Shown: positions 39,530-48,495 of the stretch, in pieces
Numbering within the stretch: the stretch's first letter is position 1
Layout: every line of letters starts with the position of its first letter
Assembly (NCBI GenBank): GCA_025360605.1
Contig: JANYBV010000035.1
Location: 1-57,066, forward strand
Length of the DNA: 57,066 nucleotides
From: Alphaproteobacteria bacterium
GTDB taxonomy: Bacteria; Pseudomonadota; Alphaproteobacteria; Rickettsiales; SXRF01
Reading direction: 5' to 3'
Translations under genes and position numbers: made by a program
The notes under the pieces: model-generated
What the model was told of the DNA's origin: nothing
The model's database searches: none
The model's input: only the letters and a program-made list of their open reading frames with translations

Positions 39530-40301
39530 CAAACGCCGAAAACGTCACAAAACGTCCCCGCGCAGTAAGCCAAACCAGATACGACTCAAGCCGTTTCAGC
39601 AACACCTCACCTGAAGGTGAGGCAACATGGTGCGGCAATCCGTACGTTGCAAGGTCGGCATATTCCCATGAATGATAATAAAGGCACAAATAACGGTCAG
39701 TCGCCAGACACCGTGATGAAGCGTAGCGGATAAAGCATAACGGCGCGTTTTTAAATGCTAGCCAGAACAGCGGAAAACGCAGGATGGGTGTGACTGATGC
39801 GGGGATTTCCCACACACCGCATTCCTGATAGGGGGTGCGCGGCGCTGCCCAGTGGTTATAACGTCCGGGCAAAAAAGTAGGGTGCAGCGAGCTATCATAA
39901 CGATACCCTGACGATTGCAGAAACGGCATCGAAACAGGCTTCATGCGCGGCATGCGAAATCCATGAACCGGTTTGCCAGTAATCGCTTCCAGCGCCAGCC
40001 GTGATGCCTTGTAGTCTTCATCATTTACAACATCGTGGCGCATTCCGTGCGAGGCAATTTCATGTGTTTTCGCCATCTGCGCGATCAATGCCGAATACCG
40101 GCTGGCAAAGGCTACCGTCACAAAAAAAGTCGCCACCACCCCCAGCTTTTCCAGCAAAGCCAGCAATCGTTGCAACCCCACCAGCGACGGTGCGAAAAGC
40201 GCTTCTCCCTCAGTTTCAAGTCCGTATTCGCCTGCGATATCAAATTCTTCAATATCGAAACTCAGCAATATAAAACGTTCAGTAATATCCAGCGAGATCA
40301 T
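39501..40301 (-). CDS. Polysaccharide deacetylase (NodB homology domain)
   Basis: The 266-residue enzyme has the NodB motifs FILLSFDIEEFD (metal and base aspartates) near residue 10 and KTHEIASHGMRHDVVND (metal histidines, H-x3-H) near 78, then GFRMPRMKPVSMPFLQSSGY and FVTFSAFVNSL. It has no signal peptide, so it likely acts in the cytoplasm on a lipid-linked sugar, as in the family that removes N-acetyl or formyl groups from undecaprenyl-linked sugars. Its start overlaps the end of the GT2 gene by 23 bases, and no later Met is close, so the overlap is real. Confidence 0.88.
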   Translation of the reverse strand: MISLDITERFILLSFDIEEFDIAGEYGLETEGEALFAPSLVGLQRLLALLEKLGVVATFFVTVAFASRYSALIAQMAKTHEIASHGMRHDVVNDEDYKASRLALEAITGKPVHGFRMPRMKPVSMPFLQSSGYRYDSSLHPTFLPGRYNHWAAPRTPYQECGVWEIPASVTPILRFPLFWLAFKNAPLCFIRYASSRCLATDRYLCLYYHSWEYADLATYGLPHHVASPSGEVLLKRLESYLVWLTARGRFVTFSAFVNSLHASSD

Positions 40302-41013
40302 AATAACGAACCCTCAGCACCTGAAAAAACATAATGGCGGAGCGTAATCCGATTCGCCACACACTGCCAGCGCCGTGATGTTCCGGCCTAACCTGTGCAG
40401 GAAACTCGCACACACTGAATCCATATTTTTTGGCCAGAAAAAGCAACTCGGCATCGAAAGCAAACCCCGTGATCTTCTGTGCCGTAAAAAGCCGATCTGC
40501 CGCTTTGCGCCGGAACCCTTTCAACCCCGCCTGAATGTCCGTTTGCGTCAATGCGAGTACAAAGGCCGTATAGCGGTTATAAACAAAACTGACAAAGCCG
40601 CGCATGGTCAGGATTCCAAGCGTGGCATCACCTCCTTTGCGGCGGGACGCAATTGCCATATCACAATGATTAAGTGTTTCACGCAATACCAGCAAAAAAT
40701 TCAGGTCATACGCCAGATCACCATCGGTGAATATCACGTAATTTCCACAGCACTGCACAAAGGTGTCACGTACCGCCCCACCTTTGCCCTGATGCCTGTC
40801 ATAATGAATGATTTTTATCGGCGAAGCGCCGTGTTGCCGTATCACATCAGCAAAAATGTCCTGCGTTCCATCGGTGGACCCATCCGATGCAAAGAGGAAT
40901 TCATACTCCGGATGCAACGCGCTGAAAGCCATCAACTCCAGCAACAACGATGCAATCGTGCTGGCCGCATTGCGGATGGGCAATATCACAGAAACATCAG
41001 GAATCTGCGCCAT
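40279..41013 (-). CDS. Family 2 glycosyltransferase (polyprenyl-phosphate sugar synthase type)
   Basis: The 244-residue GT-A enzyme starts with DVSVILPIRNAASTIASLLL. It has EFLFASDGSTDGTQDIFADV, a metal-site NYVIFTDGDLAYDLNFL near residue 95, TDIQAGLKGFRRKAADRLF near 165 and a C-terminal hydrophobic patch. The pattern is that of the ALG5/dolichyl-phosphate glucosyltransferase group, which charge a polyprenyl phosphate with a sugar for transfer outside. It overlaps the adjacent acyltransferase gene by 17 bases and the deacetylase by 23, a tightly packed operon. Confidence 0.9.
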   Translation of the reverse strand: MAQIPDVSVILPIRNAASTIASLLLELMAFSALHPEYEFLFASDGSTDGTQDIFADVIRQHGASPIKIIHYDRHQGKGGAVRDTFVQCCGNYVIFTDGDLAYDLNFLLVLRETLNHCDMAIASRRKGGDATLGILTMRGFVSFVYNRYTAFVLALTQTDIQAGLKGFRRKAADRLFTAQKITGFAFDAELLFLAKKYGFSVCEFPAQVRPEHHGAGSVWRIGLRSAIMFFQVLRVRYYDLAGYY

Positions 41014-42040
41014 GCATCCCTTTCTTTACGGTGCCTTTGGGGTGTAAGCGCGATGATATAACATTCAACGCAAAAGCAATCGCTAACGAAATAATGACCG
41101 TCACCGTTCCCTGCCATTGCTGATTTGGAAATAGCTTGTACACCAGAAAGGCTACAATCAAATGACACAAAAACACGGTATATGCCATAGCCGAACATAA
41201 GCGATCCCACGCACTGCCATGCGAAAAATAATAGGCTGGAATCATGGCACATGCCAAAAGCACGTTATAGGCGAAAAACACCATCCATTTACCCATAATG
41301 CCTTCAACGGGAAGATAGAAGATACTCAGAATCACAACAGGAACAATCGTCACAACCCCTAACATCGTCATGTTTTGCCGGTTGGCAAACTTTGCCAGCC
41401 ATAGCGAAAACCTTGCCACGTATGCCCCCACCCAGAAATAGATCAGCTCGGTGGCAAATACATTACGCGCTATCTTCATCATAAAGCAGGCATAAAGCAG
41501 AGAGGCCGCGCACAAAAGGGTCACGATCAGTAAGCGGCGGCCCGAGGTAAGCATAAACGGTGCCAGCAGGATAAATCCGGCCTGAAAGGTCAGCGTCCAT
41601 GATTGTGTCAACAGCATGTGCCGGCTGCCCGCCATGTAATCCAGATTGAACAGATTAAGTGTTTGAAAATTCAAGCCAAGTATGTTCGAAAGAACCGCTT
41701 CATAGGGCGAAATATCTTCTTTACTCATTAGTTCCAGATAGCGTGCATCGCTATAAACCATAGCGACAACAAGTGTCAGCACTGTAAAAAGTATATATTG
41801 TGGATAAATGCGTTTTATACGTTTCCAATAATATCGTGTGGCTTGATCGGGCATAAATCCCGTCGCCAAAAATGCCAACTGCGTAAGAAATCCGGATTGC
41901 AGAAAATAGACATGCACTTTAGAGATGCCAGATAATCCACCACTGTGAATAACCCCCAATAGAGGAATTTGCATTTGGTAATAGGTTTTGATGTGGCCAA
42001 TGACAATAACGAGGGTTATGAAAAGACGTAACGCGCCCAT
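40997..42040 (-). CDS. Acyltransferase-3-like polytopic membrane protein
   Basis: The 347-residue product opens MGALRLFITLVIVIGHIKTY, which gives the LR and H of the acyltransferase-3 family. It has YYWKRIKRIYPQYILFTVLT (the conserved R..RI.P) and about ten spans, ending in KLFPNQQWQGTVTVIISLAI. It is more divergent than the protein at 38357, and some conserved motifs (FFxxSGF) read here as FLATGFM. Likely to acylate a lipid-linked or surface glycan made by the neighbouring enzymes. It sits three bases after the large membrane-protein gene in the same operon. Confidence 0.78.
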   Translation of the reverse strand: MGALRLFITLVIVIGHIKTYYQMQIPLLGVIHSGGLSGISKVHVYFLQSGFLTQLAFLATGFMPDQATRYYWKRIKRIYPQYILFTVLTLVVAMVYSDARYLELMSKEDISPYEAVLSNILGLNFQTLNLFNLDYMAGSRHMLLTQSWTLTFQAGFILLAPFMLTSGRRLLIVTLLCAASLLYACFMMKIARNVFATELIYFWVGAYVARFSLWLAKFANRQNMTMLGVVTIVPVVILSIFYLPVEGIMGKWMVFFAYNVLLACAMIPAYYFSHGSAWDRLCSAMAYTVFLCHLIVAFLVYKLFPNQQWQGTVTVIISLAIAFALNVISSRLHPKGTVKKGMHGADS

Positions 42041-42043
42041 GGA

Positions 42044-43831
42044 TCAGTATCGCACCTCCGAAGATGGGGTAAACACCAGAGGATTTCGCAGCAGCAATCC
42101 AGCGGCCATCAGCACCATCACGATCACAGCGTTGCGCCATTGCCAACCGGTCGGGCCGTCGTAATAGGCTTGCAGGTCATACTCACCTGCTGCCAAAAAC
42201 TGCACCCCGATCGTTCCGTCCGCCATAGGAAATGGTTCAGCAGGTACACCATTTACCAGCACTCTCCAGCCTTCCATATAGAGCTGGCGAATCGTCATCA
42301 CCGCTTTGGACCTACCATCCTTAAACGGCTTGACTGATACCTTATAGTGCAAGTGAAAACGCGAATGCTCACTCGCTTCAAACAGTGTCGCCGCATCCAC
42401 CGTTTCAGGGTAGGCCATCAGGTGCGTGAACGGCGTATGGGTGGCAGAAAATGTTTTCAGATCAACCGAACGTGGGGTAAATTCATGCAGGAACGTCATG
42501 TCCTCAAAACGCTGGTTCATGGCGGCAGTGAATGCGGCATAGTCCATTTCTTTCACCCCGTCATAAGCAGCGGCAAGTGTAAAAGAAGTATGCTTGGTAG
42601 GCGGGTGCGGAATCGGCCAGTATACGCTGGCAACAAACGTCAGAACACATGCCATTACCCCTGCTCCCATACGCAATCCCACCGTATAAGAACCAAGGCG
42701 TTCGGCCAAAAGCCGCAACGCCACCGCATGGCCGATCAACCGCAACAGCATATCCGCCGATAACAAACGGCTGGGCAACTGCGTGAACCGCAAGGGGTCG
42801 ACATGCTCCCAGAGCGGACAAGCCGCTTCTGACAACAACGCCATATCCCACACCCACGCCAGCGCAACAGCACGCATCACCGGATGATGCCTGCCACTCC
42901 ACAGCGCAAAAACCATCATCAGGTTGCTCAGCGGGTTGGCCACAATAATATCGAAAAAAGGAATCAGGCCTTTGAAATACACAAACAACCCAAGCTCATA
43001 CTGGATGTCATGCTTCATCACCAGCAGTGTCAGAAGATAAGGTGATGCCAGTGCCAGCGACACCATAAACCCAAGCCCGCACACAACCGGAAAATGCCAT
43101 TTCCATCGCGCCTGCGACCACATGCCCACACCAATCATGGCAAGTGCGATAAGCACATGTAACGTTACGAACGGATGCGCGGTAATCATCAGCGCCACGC
43201 TTAGGATCCATCCCATAATCCATGGGCGCAAGGACACCGCCTGCTTCATTGCCAGATATATTCGCAAAAGGAAATAGGCGCACCACGGCGACAGCATAAT
43301 AGCATAAATTTCGCTATAAACCGCGCGCACATACAAATCCACCAGCAAGTACGGCGCTGCCAGAAACAGGCACGCCGCCATCAACGCGTAAACCGAAGGC
43401 GCAAACAACCCCGCCAGCCGGTATGCCCCCATCCCGCCAATCATAAACATCAGCACCAGCGTGATTTTCATGGCCACGACGGCACTGCCGGTCAGCAGCA
43501 TCCAAGGCAATGCAAAATAGAATATTCCGGACTGGTAAAAGACAAATGTCGGATAGCCATATCCCCCCATCAGGTCAGGGGCCCAGCGCGGATACCAGAT
43601 ACCTTGGCGGAAAGCGTCAGCAAATTCCTGCAATAAGAAAGGATAGCGATAAGACCAGTTTTTCAACCGCCACGCTTCCGCATCGTCAAAACGGATCCAG
43701 TCTGCCGCCAGCAGCATGCGCGAATGAATCAGCAGCGTCAGCACAAGGATGAATGCCAATGCGGGCAATGCAGCGGTGGATGATGGCAACCGCAACCATA
43801 CGTTGCTGGCAGGAGATTCATTCATGGCCAT
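42044..43831 (-). CDS. Large polytopic membrane protein, GT-C-like (PTPS-related/YfhO-like)
   Basis: The product of about 595 residues has some ten or more membrane spans, a first extracytoplasmic loop with WIRFDDAEAWRLKNWSYRYP and PRWAPDLMGGYGYPTFVFYQ, and a C-terminal soluble part of about 150 residues with WRVLVNGVPAEPFPMADGTI. The loop with YPRWxPDLxxGYGYPxF is that of the 6-pyruvoyl-tetrahydropterin-synthase-related membrane family and YfhO-like GT-C transferases, expected to use a polyprenyl-phosphate sugar such as the GT2 downstream would make. Start at ATG 43831 or 43825; the frame opens with TTG at 43861. First gene of the glycan operon. Confidence 0.8.
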   Translation of the reverse strand: MAMNESPASNVWLRLPSSTAALPALAFILVLTLLIHSRMLLAADWIRFDDAEAWRLKNWSYRYPFLLQEFADAFRQGIWYPRWAPDLMGGYGYPTFVFYQSGIFYFALPWMLLTGSAVVAMKITLVLMFMIGGMGAYRLAGLFAPSVYALMAACLFLAAPYLLVDLYVRAVYSEIYAIMLSPWCAYFLLRIYLAMKQAVSLRPWIMGWILSVALMITAHPFVTLHVLIALAMIGVGMWSQARWKWHFPVVCGLGFMVSLALASPYLLTLLVMKHDIQYELGLFVYFKGLIPFFDIIVANPLSNLMMVFALWSGRHHPVMRAVALAWVWDMALLSEAACPLWEHVDPLRFTQLPSRLLSADMLLRLIGHAVALRLLAERLGSYTVGLRMGAGVMACVLTFVASVYWPIPHPPTKHTSFTLAAAYDGVKEMDYAAFTAAMNQRFEDMTFLHEFTPRSVDLKTFSATHTPFTHLMAYPETVDAATLFEASEHSRFHLHYKVSVKPFKDGRSKAVMTIRQLYMEGWRVLVNGVPAEPFPMADGTIGVQFLAAGEYDLQAYYDGPTGWQWRNAVIVMVLMAAGLLLRNPLVFTPSSEVRY

Positions 43832-43981
43832 GGCATACGGATTTTCATGGGGTTCAAGCAATCATAGCCTTCATTATGTAGCGTAAAGCCCCGAAACTGT
43901 CCACCAACGCCAGAAAGCACTAGAAAGCACAAGCGCAACACGCTACTTTTAGCGCGTAGCGACTAACTGATCGGATGATCT

Positions 43982-45748
43982 ATGGACATGCAAAAACTCT
44001 CCCCCTTGCGTAATACGACCAAGGCCACCACCGCCAACGCGCTGGCCACCGAGCAGCTCCGGCATTTCGGCATTGATCCCGCCACGCCGTTCGGGGAGTC
44101 ATTGCAGCATATTTCCGAAAAGCTCTATCACTGCACGTCCGACCTCAACCAGTTATGGACGGCGACATTACAAGCGGTTCAAACCTTAGACCGCGCCGAC
44201 CGCATCGCCTATTTCAACGCACTCAAATTCCTTTCATTCCAGTTTGCCAAGCTGCTCGACCTCGCCCAGAACCCCACACGCAAAAGCTATCAGGCACTGA
44301 ATTACGATGCCGCCACCCAATGCGCCAAAGGCCCCTATGCGGTGTTCGATAACGTCACGGCAATTTTTTCCGCCACGCCCGTCATTGCCCGCACCGCCAC
44401 CTACATTTATGCCTGCACCGAATGGATTGCCGATGCGTTTGAAGGCAAGGAATTGTTGCTGGAAATCTATTCCCGCCTGTTAAACCCAACCGCCGTTGCG
44501 CTTGCCAACCATGTGGTTGATCTGGAAGCGGGGCCGTATGCGGGTGATTATTTCGCGTGGAATTTTAACAGCGGCATGGCGGCCATTGACGCAGTACTCG
44601 CACACCTGCTAGGGCGCAATGATATACTAATTTCCAGCCGCCATATTTACGGCGGAGCCCACCAGCTCATTCACGACTGGTACGCTAAGCCAAGCAACCT
44701 TGCCATTCACGTCGAAACGTTTGACGGCACGGGCGTTGATGAGTTCCTTGCCTGCTGGCACAAGGTCAAACAATCGCAGGCCGAGCGGCTGGCTTCGGGG
44801 CGCAAAGCCTATGTATATCTTGAATCACCCTGCAACCCGCATGGCTATGTGCTGGACGTGCCAGCTATCTGCCGCGAAGCACACAAGCTCGGCTTGCGCG
44901 TTATTCTGGATGCCACCGTCGGCACCCCCTTCCTGATTCGCCCATTGCAGCGCGAAAATCCGGATGAACGTCCGGACTTCATTATCCATAGCTATACCAA
45001 AGACCTCTCCGGCACGGGTAGTGTTATTGCCGGTGTGGTCATTGGCCGCAACGAGGACATGTTCCTGCCCAAAGGCGCCACCGCCAATGGCATTGCATGG
45101 AATGAAACCATGTTCTGGAACGTGTATTACATCAAGGGCGCGTTCTTAAATGCCGATGCGGCGTTTGAAGTGTTGCAGGGCATCCACACCCTTGAAGTCC
45201 GCATGATTGCCAAATGCATCAATACCCTTATTCTGGCTAAATTCCTCAGCACGCACCCTGCCATCCGCGTGCATTGCAATGTGCTGGAAAGCGACAGCAA
45301 CTACGCGCTCGGCCAACATTTGCTCCATCTGGGCCTGCCTGCCCCGCTCTTCACCATTGATTTCGATGCCGCCGAAAACAGCATCCCACTTCAGGCGTTC
45401 CAGCGGTTTTTTGATAATTTGTCGCCCACTTTCGGGCACATGATCAGCCTTGGGCAATCCAACACCATCGTCACCTGCCCAGGACTAACCACCCATTCGG
45501 AGCTATCCCCTGAATCACAAGAGCAGGCAGGCATCAGCCCAACAACCATCCGATTCGCTGTCGGCGATGAGGATCCCAAGGATTTGCTGGCGCATCTGGT
45601 GCATACGGCCCGATTGACCATCGACCCGCAAGTGGCTGGATTTTCTTCTTCTTTCCCTACAGCCGCCGAAGCGAACCGACTGGTTCAGGAGTGCTATATG
45701 GAAACGCACCGCAAATACATTGAATCCCGCCAATCGCTGGATTACTGA
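43982..45748 (+). CDS. PLP-dependent enzyme of the Cys/Met metabolism (gamma-synthase) family
   Basis: The 588-residue protein has an N-terminal part of about 170 residues not found in ordinary cystathionine gamma-synthases. It is followed by the PLP fold: FAWNFNSGMAAIDAVLAHLL near 195, SSRHIYGGAHQLIHDWYAK, YLESPCNPHGYVLDVPAICR near 280, GLRVILDATVGTPF, and the PLP lysine in FIIHSYTKDLSGTGSVIAGV near 340. Family members perform trans-sulfuration or gamma-lyase reactions. The exact reaction is unknown, and the long N-terminus marks a distinct subgroup. The gene is divergent from the glycan operon and monocistronic or followed by the dioxygenase gene. Confidence 0.85.
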   Translation: MDMQKLSPLRNTTKATTANALATEQLRHFGIDPATPFGESLQHISEKLYHCTSDLNQLWTATLQAVQTLDRADRIAYFNALKFLSFQFAKLLDLAQNPTRKSYQALNYDAATQCAKGPYAVFDNVTAIFSATPVIARTATYIYACTEWIADAFEGKELLLEIYSRLLNPTAVALANHVVDLEAGPYAGDYFAWNFNSGMAAIDAVLAHLLGRNDILISSRHIYGGAHQLIHDWYAKPSNLAIHVETFDGTGVDEFLACWHKVKQSQAERLASGRKAYVYLESPCNPHGYVLDVPAICREAHKLGLRVILDATVGTPFLIRPLQRENPDERPDFIIHSYTKDLSGTGSVIAGVVIGRNEDMFLPKGATANGIAWNETMFWNVYYIKGAFLNADAAFEVLQGIHTLEVRMIAKCINTLILAKFLSTHPAIRVHCNVLESDSNYALGQHLLHLGLPAPLFTIDFDAAENSIPLQAFQRFFDNLSPTFGHMISLGQSNTIVTCPGLTTHSELSPESQEQAGISPTTIRFAVGDEDPKDLLAHLVHTARLTIDPQVAGFSSSFPTAAEANRLVQECYMETHRKYIESRQSLDY

Positions 45749-45827
45749 CACTGGCCATTGCCGGATTTCTCTTGTATAGCGTTACCTCTTAACACCATCC
45801 CATATGTGAAAAGGTTTCAAATCGCCC

Positions 45828-46604
45828 ATGGCACAGATGCCAGCACTGTTTATTTCGCACGGTTCGCCGATGCTGGCGCTTGAAGAAGCGCCCACGACTG
45901 TTTTTTTGCGCCAGCTTTCCTCACAGCTTCCCACGCCTAAAGCCATCATCGTCGCTTCGGCACACTGGGAAACCGAACCGCTGTCGATTACAGGAGCGAC
46001 ACATCCCCGAACCATTCATGATTTTCAGGGATTCCCGAAAGCATTGTATGAATTGCGTTACCCCGCCGCCGGAAATCCGGAACTGGCAAAACGCCTTCAG
46101 ACGTTATTCAAAGAATCAGGTATCGAATCGCGCATCGACAGCGAATACGGGCTGGATCACGGCGCATGGAACCCGCTGCTGCTGATGTATCCGCGTGCCG
46201 ATATTCCCGTCATTGAAATTTCCGTGCAGCCACACCGCGATGCGCGCTGGCACTACCGCATCGGTCAGGCGCTCGCTACGTTAAAGCAGGAAGATATACT
46301 CATCATTGGCACCGGCAACCTGACCCATAATCTGCGCGAAGCGTTCCTCGGCCAGCACACCACCACGCCGCCATGGGTGAGCGAGTTTGCCACATGGGTA
46401 GATGCCCAACTTGCACATGGCGACATCGAAAGTTTGCTCGACTGGCACACCCTCGCCCCGCATGCCAAGCGTAATCATCCGTCACCGGAACATTTTTTGC
46501 CATTCTTTGTTGCGCTTGGTGCTGCAGACACTCCACTACATGCAAAGCGTTTGCATAACGAGGTGGCAATGGGCGTACTGGCGATGGACGCGTATGTTTT
46601 TTAA
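45828..46604 (+). CDS. DODA-type extradiol aromatic ring-opening dioxygenase (YgiD-like)
   Basis: The 258-residue enzyme of the LigB superfamily has LFISHGSPMLALEEAP near residue 8 and IIVASAHWETEPLSITG near 40, which supply two metal histidines. YGLDHGAWNPLLLMYPRADI near 106 supplies the acid-base histidine, and GTGNLTHNLREAF follows near 160. Members cleave catechols such as DOPA at extradiol bonds; the physiological substrate in bacteria is generally not known. The stop is 18 bases before the ABC-F gene, suggesting cotranscription. Confidence 0.92.
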   Translation: MAQMPALFISHGSPMLALEEAPTTVFLRQLSSQLPTPKAIIVASAHWETEPLSITGATHPRTIHDFQGFPKALYELRYPAAGNPELAKRLQTLFKESGIESRIDSEYGLDHGAWNPLLLMYPRADIPVIEISVQPHRDARWHYRIGQALATLKQEDILIIGTGNLTHNLREAFLGQHTTTPPWVSEFATWVDAQLAHGDIESLLDWHTLAPHAKRNHPSPEHFLPFFVALGAADTPLHAKRLHNEVAMGVLAMDAYVF

Positions 46605-46622
46605 CCGAAGGCAGCCGCGCTG

Positions 46623-48482
46623 ATGGCCGAAAACGTCCTGATAAGCTTAGAAGATGTGCGTCTGACCTTTGGGGGGAAACCACTGTTTGAAGGCCTGAAG
46701 ATGCATATCTGCGAAGGCGATAAAATCTGCCTCGTGGGTAAAAATGGCGCAGGTAAAACCACGCTGATGCGCCTGATTATCGGTAACCTCGAACTGGACG
46801 GTGGCAGACGCTTTGCCATGCCGGGCATCACCATTGGCTATCTGGCGCAAACGGTGGCACATATTCCCACCGATACCGTCCATCAGTTTGTCATGTCTGG
46901 CCTGAAGCCAGAAGACCAGACCGAGGCCAAACATCATCTCGCCGACATGGCCATCACGCCACTGGATCTTAATCCCGATTCCCTGATGGGAACGCTTTCC
47001 GGCGGACAGCTGCGCCGCGCCGCCCTTGCCCGCGCGCTCATCGCCGAGCCGGATATTTTGTTATTGGATGAACCAACCAACCATCTCGACCTTGCAGCGA
47101 TTGAGTGGCTGGAACAATATCTGAATGCCTACCGTGGCGCGTTGGTGTGTGTCAGCCATGACCGTGCTTTTTTAGCGGCCATTTCTCGCAAGGTATTCTG
47201 GATTGACGCCGGCATGATTCGCGTCTGCCCTGAAGGCTACCGTAATTTTGAGGCATGGGCGGAACAAATTGTCGAACATGAAGCCCGTGCCTTACAAAAT
47301 ATGCAGAAAAAACTCGCCGCTGAAGTGGACTGGACGCAAGGTGGTGTCACCGGCAGGCGCAAACGCAACCAGCGACGGCTAGGCGAACTGTATAAACTGC
47401 GTGAAAAACTAAAAGCCGACAAAGCTGCGTATAACCAGCGCATGCAGAAAATCGATATTGAAAACATGCCGCCTGCGCAGGCATCGAAAATTATTGTCGA
47501 GTTCAAGCATGTAGATAAATCCTTCACAACTTCCGAACGTGAAATCCCTATTCTCAAGGATTTCAATTTACGCATTGTGCGCGGTGACCGTATCGGCATT
47601 TTAGGTAAGAACGGTTCGGGTAAATCGACGTTTATTAAACTGCTGATTGGTGAATTGGAACCGGATGCTGGACGGGTGTTTCGCGGAAAAACTATCGAGA
47701 TTGCCTATTTTGACCAGAACCGCATCCAGCTAAACCCTAAAAAAACCTTGTGGGATACGCTGTGCCCTAACGGTGGCGATTATGTCTTTTTAGGCAAAGG
47801 ACAGGAACGCCCGCAGCACGTATGCGGCTATTTGAAATCGTTCCTTTTCGATCCGCGCAATGCGCGTGACCGCGTGGAAACGTTATCGGGTGGACAGCAA
47901 AACCGCCTGATGCTCGCCAAGCTGATGACCAATCCGGGCAACGTTCTAATTCTTGATGAACCTACCAACGATCTGGATATGGACACGCTGGATATGTTGC
48001 AGGAACTGCTTTCGGAGTATGAAGGTACACTGCTGATCGTCAGCCATGACCGCGATTTTCTCGACCGCACCGTCACCGAAGTACTGGCGTTTGAAGGTGA
48101 TACCAAAATCGAAGGCTATATGGGCGGCTACAGCGATTATCACGCCGCAAAAAAGAAACTGCTCGCACCCCCTCCCAAAAAATCCAGCCAGAAAAATGCG
48201 CCCGCCCCCGTCATTGCCGAACAACCTGAAAGCGCTCCCAAAATCAAACTTTCCGGCAAACACAAACATGAGCTGGAAAAACTGCCTGAACGTATCGCCG
48301 CACTGGAACAGGAAATAACCACCCTTAAGGATACGCTGCTGGATGTGGATTTATACACCAGCGATCCCGAACGGTTTGATAACGCCACACGGCGCTTTGC
48401 CACTGCCCAGCATGAGCTGGAAGTTGCTGAAAGCCGCTGGCTGGAACTGGAAGAATTGCGCCAGAAGGCTGAAGCTAAATAA
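46623..48482 (+). CDS. uup: ABC-F ATPase Uup
   Basis: The 619-residue protein has two ATPase domains with Walker A LVGKNGAGKTTLMRLIIGNL near 39 and ILGKNGSGKSTFIKLLIGEL near 330. The signatures are LSGGQLRRAALARAL and LSGGQQNRLMLAKLM, and the Walker B motifs are LLLDEPTNHLD and LILDEPTNDLD. The linker is the Uup type. The C-terminal coiled coil of about 80 residues (KHELEKLPERIAALEQEITT) is the DNA- or ribosome-associated tail specific to Uup. ABC-F proteins act on the ribosomal E site; Uup is also linked to transposon excision control in E. coli. It has no membrane domain, so it is not a transporter. Confidence 0.93.
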   Translation: MAENVLISLEDVRLTFGGKPLFEGLKMHICEGDKICLVGKNGAGKTTLMRLIIGNLELDGGRRFAMPGITIGYLAQTVAHIPTDTVHQFVMSGLKPEDQTEAKHHLADMAITPLDLNPDSLMGTLSGGQLRRAALARALIAEPDILLLDEPTNHLDLAAIEWLEQYLNAYRGALVCVSHDRAFLAAISRKVFWIDAGMIRVCPEGYRNFEAWAEQIVEHEARALQNMQKKLAAEVDWTQGGVTGRRKRNQRRLGELYKLREKLKADKAAYNQRMQKIDIENMPPAQASKIIVEFKHVDKSFTTSEREIPILKDFNLRIVRGDRIGILGKNGSGKSTFIKLLIGELEPDAGRVFRGKTIEIAYFDQNRIQLNPKKTLWDTLCPNGGDYVFLGKGQERPQHVCGYLKSFLFDPRNARDRVETLSGGQQNRLMLAKLMTNPGNVLILDEPTNDLDMDTLDMLQELLSEYEGTLLIVSHDRDFLDRTVTEVLAFEGDTKIEGYMGGYSDYHAAKKKLLAPPPKKSSQKNAPAPVIAEQPESAPKIKLSGKHKHELEKLPERIAALEQEITTLKDTLLDVDLYTSDPERFDNATRRFATAQHELEVAESRWLELEELRQKAEAK

Positions 48483-48495
48483 GCCCGTTAACGAA

